Shown here: in pieces, positions 44,993 through 52,674 of the stretch | Position numbering within the stretch: position 1 is the stretch's first letter | Layout of the letters: each line of letters begins with the position of its first letter | Assembly (NCBI GenBank): GCA_030613005.1 | Contig: JAUWMV010000009.1 | Coordinates: forward strand, 1 to 64,000 | DNA: 64,000 nucleotides | Direction: 5' to 3' | Origin: a bacterium | Lineage (GTDB): Bacteria; UBP14; UBA6098; B30-G16 | The notes under the pieces: model-generated | What the model was told of the DNA's origin: nothing | The model's database searches: none | Seen by the model: only the letters and a program-made list of their open reading frames with translations | Program-made: the position numbers and the translations under genes

Positions 44993-46042
44993 GTGGCTTT
45001 GGATGCCGCTGGTGGCGAAAACGGAATAAAAAATAATGTGGATGCTGCAATAGGGGCTCTTTCAGAAATTAATTCTCTTAATATCACATTAGTTGGCAGA
45101 AAACCTGAGATTGAAAAATATTTAAAAAAATCATATCTTAGAATTCCACGTTTAAGTATTTTTCATGCTGAAGGTGTTGTAGATATGCAATGCACAGCCA
45201 TTCAGGCTGCGAAGGATGAAAAGAATTCAATTGTTAAAGGGATAGAACTTGTTAAAGCTGGGAAGGCAGATGCTTTCGTTAGCATGGGACACACCGGAGC
45301 AGTCACTGCAGCCTCACTCCTCAGGCTAGGAACTCTTCAGGGAATAAAAAGAACTCCGATATTAACGATTTTTCCAACGACAGCGCAACACGTTATGGCT
45401 GTGCTTGATGTAGGCGCTAACGTTGATTGTAAACCGGAACACTTAGTTAATTTTGCTATACTTGGCTCTAAATTCGCTCAAGTTATGATGGGCGTTGAAA
45501 ATCCAAGGATTGGGCTTATTTCAATCGGTGAGGAAAAGTCGAAAGGAAATGTCGCCGTTAAAGGAGCATACAAAATTCTTATGAAGATTTCATCTGATCT
45601 TAAGATTAATTTCATTGGCAATATCGAAGGTAGAGATATTTTGGAAGGAATCGCCGATGTTTTGGTCTGTGATGGTTTTATTGGTAATATTCTTCTTAAG
45701 TACACTGAGGGAATTTTCTCATTGGTTAAAAAGCTCTTTCGCGTAGGTCAAAGATTTTCTATGTTATCTTTGATAGGTGGGTTATTCATGTATCCTGCAG
45801 TAAAGAGAACAATTAGAGATTTTAATTACGCTGAGTATGGCGGTGCGCCATTGTTAGGGATTAACGGTAACGTAGTAATAGGGCATGGTTCAAGTTCATC
45901 CAAAGCAGTAAAAAATGCTATAATTGTTGGTTATAATATGGGTCTTGTTCATTTACCAGAAGTATTAAAAGAAGCAGCGAAAAATCTGGAGGCTTGTAAA
46001 GATGCAATCAAAAATATTGGGAACCGGAGCGGCAATTCCTGA
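44993..46042 (+). CDS. plsX: Phosphate acyltransferase PlsX
   Basis: Converts acyl-ACP to acyl-phosphate for phospholipid synthesis. Family segments: VALDAAGGENG (usual form DAMGGD, so Met and Asp are replaced), VSMGHTGAVTAASLLRLG, TTAQHVMAVLDVGAN, ISIGEEKSKGN, VCDGFIGNILLKYTEG and YGGAPLLGINGNVVIGHGSS. The GTG at 44993 is the first usual start in frame after the rpmF stop, but it removes about two residues of the first strand and stands 12 nt after GGAG. A non-standard start (GTT at 44987, 6 nt after GGAG) cannot be excluded. Its end overlaps the fabH start by 41 bp. Confidence 0.92.
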   Translation: MALDAAGGENGIKNNVDAAIGALSEINSLNITLVGRKPEIEKYLKKSYLRIPRLSIFHAEGVVDMQCTAIQAAKDEKNSIVKGIELVKAGKADAFVSMGHTGAVTAASLLRLGTLQGIKRTPILTIFPTTAQHVMAVLDVGANVDCKPEHLVNFAILGSKFAQVMMGVENPRIGLISIGEEKSKGNVAVKGAYKILMKISSDLKINFIGNIEGRDILEGIADVLVCDGFIGNILLKYTEGIFSLVKKLFRVGQRFSMLSLIGGLFMYPAVKRTIRDFNYAEYGGAPLLGINGNVVIGHGSSSSKAVKNAIIVGYNMGLVHLPEVLKEAAKNLEACKDAIKNIGNRSGNS

Positions 46043-46982
46043 TGGTATATTAACTAATCAGGATATAGAGAGAATTATAGACACAACCGATGAATGGATT
46101 AGGACAAGAAGCGGAGTTGTAGAACGGCATATATCGGATAAAGATACCCCAAGCTCGGTACTTGCAAAGGAAGCCGCAGAAAAAGCAATGGAAATGGCGG
46201 GAATATCTGCTGATCAATTGGATGCAATTTTAGTAGCTTCGGTAACACCGGATCATACTTTTCCATCCACAGCTTGCATTCTTCAGGACAAACTCGGTGC
46301 GCGAAAAATTACTGCATTCGATTTATCTGCAGGTTGTACTGGATTTATTTATGGAGTTGCTCAAGCGGATGCTTTAATCAGAAGCAATAATGCAAAATTT
46401 GTTCTTGTTGTGGGTGTTGAAGAATTGACAAAGGTTACAGACTGGACCGACCGGTCTTCATGTTTCTTATTCGGTGACGGAGCAGGTGCTGTGATTCTCG
46501 GTCAAAGTGAAGACGACAAATCTGGTATCCTGGCAACTTACACCGCATCAGATGGAAGTTTAGGGGGGTTATTGTATCAGCCAGCAGGAGGAAGTTCCAG
46601 ACCGGCATCACACTACAGCGTTGATCATCATATGAGTACTATTCTTATGCATGGAAACGAGGTTTTTAAGCATGCTGTTCGTCAGATGGAAGAGGCAGCA
46701 TTAAAAGCTCTAGAATTATCCGGTGTCAGTAAGGAAGAATTGGACTGGCTGATTCCACATCAAGCCAATATTCGAATCATTGATTTTTTAGCTCGACGAT
46801 TAAAGTTACCCCTTGATCAAGTGGTAGTTTCGATCGACAAACACGGAAATACATCTGCGGCTTCAATTCCACTTGCATTTGATTTGGCAGTCCGAGATGG
46901 ACGAATTAAGCGTGGTCAGAACGTCGTTATGGTTGCGTTTGGAGCTGGATTTACATGGGGTAGCGTTATGATTAGATGGTAA
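46002..46982 (+). CDS. fabH: 3-oxoacyl-ACP synthase III (KAS III)
   Basis: Initiates type II fatty-acid synthesis by condensing an acyl-CoA with malonyl-ACP. The triad is intact: Cys112 in LSAGCTGFIYG, His253 in IPHQANIRI and Asn283 in KHGNTSAAS. Other segments are TTDEWIRTRSGVVERHI and LFGDGAGAVILG. The length of 326 is normal. The ATG lies inside the 3' end of plsX, so translation is coupled. The neighbouring cluster supplies membrane lipids. Confidence 0.97.
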   Translation: MQSKILGTGAAIPDGILTNQDIERIIDTTDEWIRTRSGVVERHISDKDTPSSVLAKEAAEKAMEMAGISADQLDAILVASVTPDHTFPSTACILQDKLGARKITAFDLSAGCTGFIYGVAQADALIRSNNAKFVLVVGVEELTKVTDWTDRSSCFLFGDGAGAVILGQSEDDKSGILATYTASDGSLGGLLYQPAGGSSRPASHYSVDHHMSTILMHGNEVFKHAVRQMEEAALKALELSGVSKEELDWLIPHQANIRIIDFLARRLKLPLDQVVVSIDKHGNTSAASIPLAFDLAVRDGRIKRGQNVVMVAFGAGFTWGSVMIRW

Positions 46983-47066
46983 ATATGATAAAATTGCATT
47001 GAGAAACTTGTAAGAAATCAATTAAATTACATTGAAATTTCGGATTTTCGCAATTTGGAAAATATC

Positions 47067-47096
47067 TTGACATTCTGAATTAGTGACATTTAATAT
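47067..47096 (+). promoter_or_regulatory. Sigma70-type promoter of tRNA-Asn
   Basis: TTGACA (47067-47072), an 18-nt spacer and TAATAT (47091-47096). The tRNA starts 10 nt downstream. This is the best promoter match in the window. Confidence 0.75.
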
Positions 47097-47105
47097 CGGC
47101 TTCAA

Positions 47106-47178
47106 TCCGGCGTAGCTCAACAGGTGGAGCGAGTGGCTGTTAACCACTAGGTTGGGGGTTCAACTCCCTCCGCCGGAG
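47106..47178 (+). tRNA. tRNA-Asn (anticodon GTT)
   Basis: A 73-nt cloverleaf. Acceptor TCCGGCG/CGCCGGA is fully paired with discriminator G. The anticodon stem AGTGG/CCACT closes the loop CTGTTAA, giving GTT. T arm GGGGG-TTCAACT-CCCTC. CCA is not encoded. The rest of the 356-bp fabH/47.3-kb gap shows nothing further. Confidence 0.97.
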
Positions 47179-47338
47179 ATTTTTAAATTCCAGAAGGATT
47201 GATTGGGTTGACAATAGTGGAGCTGAGGAGTAAAGAGGATAGAGAATCATAATTCAGGCAATACATTATACAATAACTACTCTCAAGGTATTATGTTATA
47301 AAATCAGTAAGACGTAAAGAAAATGTTTTCCAGCAATA

Positions 47339-49885
47339 CTAATTGCTCGAAACAGATTCGATTAACTTGTCGATATTTAAATTCAAACCCTCAACCCATA
47401 ATATAGCCTTACCATCGTGCAGAAGAAGTATCGATGGTAATTTAGATATTGGAAGAATTTTCTTAAAGTAATCTATATCTCCAGTAAAAATCCTCCCTTC
47501 AAGTTCTATTTCATTGCAAAATTCAACGGCTCTTGAAAACTTCTCGGTTTCAACGAAAAGCAGCTTATTAATGGGTAATTTAGTGAGTGATTTTATTGTA
47601 GATATTGAATTTTCACTCTCAGTGTCGAAGAAAGCCAGCAAAACATTTCCATTATTCCAATCCTCATCTTTCAAAGGTTCTCTATTAATGTCCGAAACAC
47701 CCTCAATGTTTGGTTCTTTGAACTTCCGAACTAATAGATCTCCCGGTGAAATCATTTCTATTGGCGGGAAACCTAATTTTATAAATACATTCGATGTCTC
47801 CTCTTCAGAAATCTCGAAGGCATTAACCTTAACAAAAGCCTCGCCGTATGCATTTCGCCACCCCGAAATTACAGCATAATTTCCTTCGGGGATATCGGTA
47901 TAAACCAAGAACGAATCCACAACTTCTTCAGGTGGTGTTATGTCCGTTATTCGACCATCATCAACCTTAACGATGGAATAATCGATATAATACTCAACAT
48001 CAGTTTTAGGTTCATCATTATAAAATAATGCTTTCATATATCCTGTTTTTCTCTCCTCTACCTTTTCTTCCTTCTCGAGCTCGATTCTCTGCCACTCATC
48101 TTTATCGAAATATTCTACCCCTTTATAATCCCATGCAATTCGAGCGGGAATTCCAAGAGTTCTCAATCCTGCTGTTGCAAGCGCTAAACGTTCTAGTTTC
48201 CCGCCTGTACCTGCAATTAATACCTGCTCAGGATTCATCATACCCCCGAAATAGTTTCTGTCCCATAGTGTATCTATATCATTTTGTATGAACTCTTTAA
48301 TTTTCTTAGCACATTTTGAGGGTTTGTCACCGGCAAATTTCGAAAATTTCTGCCAGACGGAAGAATACCAATAACCAAAGTCCTCGAATAGAATCCTTGG
48401 ATTTGCGACATAACCCCAGAAAAGTGAATCTTCATAATCCTTTTCGAGAGAAAGCTCTCGTTGAGATTTTATATTAACCCATAATTCTTCCCAGCCAGTC
48501 GAATCTGGTATTAAAAGGTCCTTCGTTTCCATAGATTCCCATAAATCTAATATGTCTTCTTTTTCCTCAGTCTTTGATTCCCAAAACACTAAAAGATTAT
48601 TTCGGTTTCCTCGCGATTTATTCATTATGTCAAGAAAACGAGCAGTAAAAGTTGTATCTTCGAAAACAGACGCAATATCCTTTTTGACTCCTTTAAGTTT
48701 CTCCAGTCGAAGATTGTGGCGAAGTTTAGATATTTCTGGAGCTTTATAACTAGTATCTTTCTCAATTTCGACTTCTTTTCTGACACGCATCCAGAACATA
48801 GTATCTGTGAGAGGTTGGTATTGTAATTTAAGTTCAATTTTTTTAAAATCGTTGCCATCGTCAAATGGTACAATCTTAAAATCCCATAAAGATTCTATTC
48901 CAGCAGAAACGAATAATTCTGCTTTTCCTAATGCAAAATGCACAAAACCGTTTTTATCAGTCGACTTGTGAGCGACAGATCTTAAAGATGAATAATTAAA
49001 CACAGAAATCCAAACATCCACGCTTTCAGCTGGAGAACCTTCTGCATCCTCGACATGAACGTCGATGCCTGTTGTATCTGAATAATTAGGAGTTAGATTT
49101 AGCAGCGTGAATCCATCTCTTGATAGATACACTGGAACTTCTGCAGAATCCATTTTACCCCATGCTATTCCTATGATAATAGGAGTTCTCTTGACAGCCC
49201 GAGCAAACCATGCACCATCGAGTGCTGTCATCTCTGCACCACCCAAGAAATGCCATCCTTCCCCAGTCCAAACCTCGACCCATGCATGATTGCTATTCGT
49301 GAATGGCCAGTATGGTGTGTATGCTTTCCTAACAGGAATTCCCACTGCTCTGCATGCTTTAACGAAAAGTATTGCCATCTCTTCGCAGCGACCTATTCCT
49401 CTAACAATCGTCTGCTCTGCAGATTGATCCCATCTGGACGTTGATTCGTATTTCATCTTCTCGAACGTCCATTCATTTATTCTAAGAACTGCACATTGTA
49501 AATCCTCGCAATCTCGAACTCTATCTAAAAGCTCAGGCATGTGGGATATCCTGAAATATTCCGTTGGTTCCTGCGAAACTCTAAGTGGTAATACATATCT
49601 TAGAAAATATTCCTCAGGGATTTCCTCAGCCCACGGAACAGAATCCATTACAGTAGCTAAAGTCTTAAGGTCCTTTAAAAAGGAGTCCGCTTTAATCGAG
49701 ACCAAATCGATCGTTGGCATTTCGGATAGAAGGAATTCGGACCATTCTTTGAGTTTACCGGTAGCATTTGTTCGAATTTTTTTAATCTCTGGATTTCTTA
49801 TGCTCGCTTGCTCGAGAGTGAGTGATCTCCCAAATGCGAGTCCGATTAATAAAACTAACATAAATCCGCTAAATTGTTTCTTCAT
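47339..49885 (-). CDS. Secreted transglutaminase-like protein with thioredoxin-like C-terminus
   Basis: 848 residues; signal peptide FSGFMLVLLIGLAFG. Residues about 85-225 hold a transglutaminase/protease-like core: Cys167 in RGIGRCEEMAILF, GIPVRKAYTPYWPF, His200 in SNHAWVEVW and WHFLGGAEMTALD. A carboxypeptidase-regulatory-like beta domain follows (about 270-330, VHVEDAEG, STDKNGFVHF). Residues about 530-640 resemble a second such core (LATAGLRTLGIPARI, DEWQRIELE), but the Cys position is replaced (GTGGKLERLA), so it is probably inactive. The C-terminal about 100 residues look like a thioredoxin-type domain (LLAFFDTESENS, LPSILLLHDGK) without CxxC. A similar family is frequent in Bacteroidetes. 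The substrate is unknown. Confidence 0.8.
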   Translation of the reverse strand: MKKQFSGFMLVLLIGLAFGRSLTLEQASIRNPEIKKIRTNATGKLKEWSEFLLSEMPTIDLVSIKADSFLKDLKTLATVMDSVPWAEEIPEEYFLRYVLPLRVSQEPTEYFRISHMPELLDRVRDCEDLQCAVLRINEWTFEKMKYESTSRWDQSAEQTIVRGIGRCEEMAILFVKACRAVGIPVRKAYTPYWPFTNSNHAWVEVWTGEGWHFLGGAEMTALDGAWFARAVKRTPIIIGIAWGKMDSAEVPVYLSRDGFTLLNLTPNYSDTTGIDVHVEDAEGSPAESVDVWISVFNYSSLRSVAHKSTDKNGFVHFALGKAELFVSAGIESLWDFKIVPFDDGNDFKKIELKLQYQPLTDTMFWMRVRKEVEIEKDTSYKAPEISKLRHNLRLEKLKGVKKDIASVFEDTTFTARFLDIMNKSRGNRNNLLVFWESKTEEKEDILDLWESMETKDLLIPDSTGWEELWVNIKSQRELSLEKDYEDSLFWGYVANPRILFEDFGYWYSSVWQKFSKFAGDKPSKCAKKIKEFIQNDIDTLWDRNYFGGMMNPEQVLIAGTGGKLERLALATAGLRTLGIPARIAWDYKGVEYFDKDEWQRIELEKEEKVEERKTGYMKALFYNDEPKTDVEYYIDYSIVKVDDGRITDITPPEEVVDSFLVYTDIPEGNYAVISGWRNAYGEAFVKVNAFEISEEETSNVFIKLGFPPIEMISPGDLLVRKFKEPNIEGVSDINREPLKDEDWNNGNVLLAFFDTESENSISTIKSLTKLPINKLLFVETEKFSRAVEFCNEIELEGRIFTGDIDYFKKILPISKLPSILLLHDGKAILWVEGLNLNIDKLIESVSSN

Positions 49886-49935
49886 TTTTAATCGTTCCTA
49901 TCATAAATTTGGTTGCATTTTGATGATAAATAAAA

Positions 49936-50337
49936 CTAATGAGGAGATAATAAATTGAAAGGATAAATATTAACATTTCTAAGCACCCAGTATGCTATTA
50001 CTATTCCGAAAAGTATCCATATTAATATTGCTGGAATGTGAAATTCAGGCATCGGTTGTTTTTTAATTGCAATGATAAATCGATTTATTAAAGAGTATGT
50101 TATAAAAGGCAATAGAATTACAGTTAAAATATTGGAGCGAATAGCTCCGCTGAAATTTCCGTGAAGTATATTGTGTAAAGATCGAAAAGTTCCACATCCT
50201 GGACAATAGAAGCCTGTTATTATGAAAAAAGGACATTTGGGAATTAATTTGCAGCTTTCTGGATCGGAGAAGAAAATTATTACAAAAATTAGAAGGGTTG
50301 CGATAATAACTAAAATCGTCTTTATTTTTTCTCTCAT
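49936..50337 (-). CDS. DUF2752 family membrane protein
   Basis: 133 residues. The DUF2752 signature is complete: CPFFIITGFYCPGCGTFRSLHNILHGNF and then the Asn-rich RSNILTVILLPF, ending with LRNVNIYPFNLL. Three transmembrane segments: about 7-25, 73-95 and 103-122. I prefer the ATG at 50335-50337 to a TTG two codons earlier. In Bacteroidetes DUF2752 genes are often beside CD225/TM2-type membrane proteins, and here too the neighbour at 50.4 kb has a CD225-like tail. The molecular role is unknown. Confidence 0.8.
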   Translation of the reverse strand: MREKIKTILVIIATLLIFVIIFFSDPESCKLIPKCPFFIITGFYCPGCGTFRSLHNILHGNFSGAIRSNILTVILLPFITYSLINRFIIAIKKQPMPEFHIPAILIWILFGIVIAYWVLRNVNIYPFNLLSPH

Positions 50338-50381
50338 ATTCAATTTCGAATTTTTGCAGGCAACTCAATCATTGGTTAAAT

Positions 50382-50672
50382 TTAACTAATCTTACTTAAA
50401 AGACTTATTAGAAGGCTTATAATCCCAAAGCATACACCAGTTATTACTGCAATGTTTGTCCACTTTTTTGCATTAAGAGATGCTATTTCAGCCTTCTCAT
50501 AATCTCCAAATTGCATGCTGCTGTTAACCTGTGCCGAATAAAAAAGCATAGCATCCTGCACCTCCGATGCCGGCAGCCCGATTGCTTGCGCGATTGCGGG
50601 CAATTTATTCGCAAGATTCTCGAACCACTCGTCGAAGGGCGCGTCTGCCTGTGGAAAATAACTCTTTACCAT
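50382..50672 (-). CDS. Small tail-anchored protein with CD225-like C-terminus
   Basis: 96 residues. The C-terminal half (about 50-95) reads QVNSSMQFGDYEKAEIASLNAKKW then a membrane helix IAVITGVCFGIISLLISLL; the pattern G-D-Y-A-S-AKKW before the helix matches the second half of CD225/dispanin proteins. The first half (about 1-48: DAPFDEWFENLANKLPAIAQ, LPASEVQDAM) is a soluble helical segment replacing the usual first membrane part of CD225. It therefore looks chimeric. A strong SD (AGGAGG) precedes the ATG. The 21-bp palindrome array lies directly upstream. Confidence 0.6.
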   Translation of the reverse strand: MVKSYFPQADAPFDEWFENLANKLPAIAQAIGLPASEVQDAMLFYSAQVNSSMQFGDYEKAEIASLNAKKWTNIAVITGVCFGIISLLISLLSKIS

Positions 50673-50705
50673 AAAAAACCTCCTGTTTGTGTTCTATCTT
50701 CGACC

Positions 50706-50915
50706 TGCGGAAATCTGTGTCGTTTTCGTAGAGTTCTATATTCCGTTCATAGAACTCTATATCTTTTCCATAAAACTCTATGTGTCATTCGTAGAACTCT
50801 ATATTTGGTTCGTAGAGTTCTATGTTTCATTCATAGAATGCTATATCTTTTTCATAGAACTCTACATTTCATTCACAGAACTCTGTATTTCGATTACAGA
50901 TGTCTGTGTTATTTC
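50706..50915. repeat. 21-bp palindromic tandem repeat array
   Basis: Ten units of exactly 21 bp (nine clear ones from 50727 plus a weaker one at 50706). The consensus is CATAGAACTCTATAT followed by about six T/C-rich bases. Each unit has an imperfect palindrome ATAGA-AC-TCTAT. Units 1 and 5 carry the reverse-complement centre GT. Units 8 and 9 change both arms together (ACAGA with TCTGT), which preserves the symmetry. 21 bp is two helical turns, so all the palindromes face the same side of the DNA. It sits between the stop of the PH/zinc-ribbon gene and the SD of the 96-residue gene. No Cas genes, and no unique spacers. Confidence 0.85.
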
Positions 50916-50934
50916 ATCAAAATTGCGCGCTTGG

Positions 50935-51459
50935 TTATTGACCTTCGAACTTATATCCACAGAACCTACACACTTTTGCTTCACCTTGAACCATTTCAGC
51001 ACATTGTGGACATTTCTTTTTGCCAGAGATACCTTCTTTAACATCATGAATTAGAGTGTCCAATTCTTGCTTTATGGCTTTTGCATTGGGAATGCCTGCA
51101 AAAACTACTTCAATTGTTGCTGTTCCTGCTGATGCAAAACCTATTGTTCCCAATCCGAAAATCCTTTCAAATATTCCTTGGCTGAATTTAATATTTTTCA
51201 CATCTTTCAGGTCAATTTGAGAGGTATTCTTTGATATTATTCCCTTTCGGGTTTCAACCATTATATCATTATAGCTATATATCCATGAAGCTCGTTTTAT
51301 CACAACCGAAAGGAATATCAGAATCCCTATGATCAATAGTATTACTCCAACGTTAGAAGCAGCAATTGCAGTAATAATCCCAAACAATACGAGTAGTATT
51401 GCAAGGATAATTGAACCAAACCAATTCATCCATGCTGGTTTTAGTGTTTTTGTTTCCAT
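50935..51459 (-). CDS. Membrane bPH2 domain protein with C-terminal zinc ribbon
   Basis: 174 residues. Two transmembrane helices (about 13-34 and 36-54) precede a bacterial PH-like (bPH2, YdbS/YdbT) domain at 60-135 with the typical TSQIDLKDVKNIKFSQGIFE and RIFGLGTIGFASAG segments. The last 25 residues are a zinc ribbon (Cys150, Cys153, Cys164, Cys167; CPQCAEMVQGEAKVCRFCG). SD GGGAGG and ATG. It lies 31 bp after the stop of the other zinc-ribbon membrane protein, probably in one operon. The role of such proteins is unknown. Confidence 0.8.
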   Translation of the reverse strand: METKTLKPAWMNWFGSIILAILLVLFGIITAIAASNVGVILLIIGILIFLSVVIKRASWIYSYNDIMVETRKGIISKNTSQIDLKDVKNIKFSQGIFERIFGLGTIGFASAGTATIEVVFAGIPNAKAIKQELDTLIHDVKEGISGKKKCPQCAEMVQGEAKVCRFCGYKFEGQ

Positions 51460-51489
51460 CGTATTCCTCCCTAAGCATATTGCTTGTTA

Positions 51490-52023
51490 TTATCTGACAT
51501 GAACAAATGATGTAACCTTTTCATAAACCTTTTTGCCTTTCATTATAGCATAAGCTTCAACCTTTTCTATATCTTTAGTTGTTGAAAACTCACCACCACC
51601 TTTCTTTTTAAAATCGAAGAAATCAATCCATACCGTATCACCATTAGCTGGCAAAGTTCCAATCCATACTGAATATCCTTTTCCCCAGGGTGTTCCATTT
51701 ATATCTGCAATAGCATCATTTATGTCGTTCGATGATGGATTAGCAAAATAGAATCTTCCTCGATTGAATAATGTTCTGTTTCCCATTTGGATATTTACAA
51801 ACTTTGGTGCAAATCCTACTTTAGGTATCCAGACACCAACAAATATCAGACCTACCCCCAAAACAAGAAACAATACTAAACTGACAATTATTTGAACTGT
51901 CCAATTGGTCTTCTTCTTTTTCCTTGTTTCGACTTGCTCTTTTCTTTTCTCTATTGGTTTTCCGCAATTGGGGCAAAACTTTATACCCTCCGCAAGCTCT
52001 GCACCACATTTCGGACATTTCAT
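51490..52023 (-). CDS. Zinc-ribbon membrane-anchored protein
   Basis: 177 residues. The N-terminal double-Cys zinc ribbon (Cys3, Cys6, Cys17, Cys20; KCPKCGAEL, FCPNCGKPI) is followed by a basic linker and one transmembrane helix (about 42-67). The outer domain (about 70-177) is beta-rich with FYFANPSSNDINDAI, WIGTLPANGDTVWIDF and VEAYAIMKGKKV, perhaps Ig-like. I do not know the function. It is the first gene of the minus-strand group leading to the bPH2 gene. Confidence 0.65.
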   Translation of the reverse strand: MKCPKCGAELAEGIKFCPNCGKPIEKRKEQVETRKKKKTNWTVQIIVSLVLFLVLGVGLIFVGVWIPKVGFAPKFVNIQMGNRTLFNRGRFYFANPSSNDINDAIADINGTPWGKGYSVWIGTLPANGDTVWIDFFDFKKKGGGEFSTTKDIEKVEAYAIMKGKKVYEKVTSFVHVR

Positions 52024-52183
52024 ATAATTCCCCCTAAGGCATGATAATACGTGTGTAAATTATAATAATCGAATCTTGGAATACAAAGGAATTAATCGTA
52101 TATTTTAATTACATGAAATAATTTTATTGCCAAATTCAAGAATATTTCTTATAATTGAAAAAACTTTAATATAAGGAGGGCAA

Positions 52184-52513
52184 GTGGATTACTCGACCAA
52201 ACAAATCCTGATCTGGCTGAATATCATAGTTCCAGGGCTTGGAACTATACTAACCAATCCTGAAGATGCACTTCTCAATCGACCCAAGCTTAAAACATAT
52301 GCAATTATCCAAATAGTTGCATACGCAGGTGGTTTTTTTATTTCCTTCATTATTTCCATATTAACACTTGGTATATGCGGTACAATAACTATATTAGTTC
52401 CATTAGGAGCATGGGTTTGGGCGTTAATAGATACGATTTATATCTTCAAGATCTTCAGCGTGCAGGCTCAAAAGGAGAAAGCAGGCGGTGGACAGGCACC
52501 TCCAGATGCATAA
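52184..52513 (+). CDS. Small membrane protein, TM2-like
   Basis: 109 residues. GTG start after the strong SD AAGGAGGG. Two or three hydrophobic segments (about 7-25, 40-62 and 66-92) and an early PGLGT turn give it a loose likeness to TM2/DUF4870-type small membrane proteins. The C-terminus is a short Lys/Gly/Pro-rich tail. Not recognised as a defined family. It is divergent from the zinc-ribbon gene; both flank a 160-bp AT-rich gap. Confidence 0.5.
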   Translation: MDYSTKQILIWLNIIVPGLGTILTNPEDALLNRPKLKTYAIIQIVAYAGGFFISFIISILTLGICGTITILVPLGAWVWALIDTIYIFKIFSVQAQKEKAGGGQAPPDA

Positions 52514-52674
52514 CTGTAGATTTGTGTTACTTTAATTTGAAATTATACAAAAGTATATGTTAATTTAAATAGAGATGATCTTATTTGGTCGGCTTTATTC
52601 AAATGAGTAGTTGTATCGATTGAGGAAACCCTCGTATTTTAATTTGAATCTATTAAGGTCTTCTGGTAAGAAAT

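Noticed and set aside
47215-47245. Second TTGACA near 47.2 kb as a promoter
   Set aside because: No matching -10 box and no plus-strand gene follows.
50706-50915. CRISPR array
   Set aside because: The 21-bp units are contiguous without unique spacers, and there are no Cas-like genes in the window.
50727-50915. TGA recoding to allow translation of the heptads
   Set aside because: Real genes here (sbcC, the GNAT-like gene, rpmF) end in TGA, so it is a stop codon.
50511-51054. Long plus-strand reading frames across the palindrome array
   Set aside because: They have no SD, use GTG or internal starts, overlap two well-supported minus-strand genes, and their aromatic heptads are a by-product of the 21-bp period.
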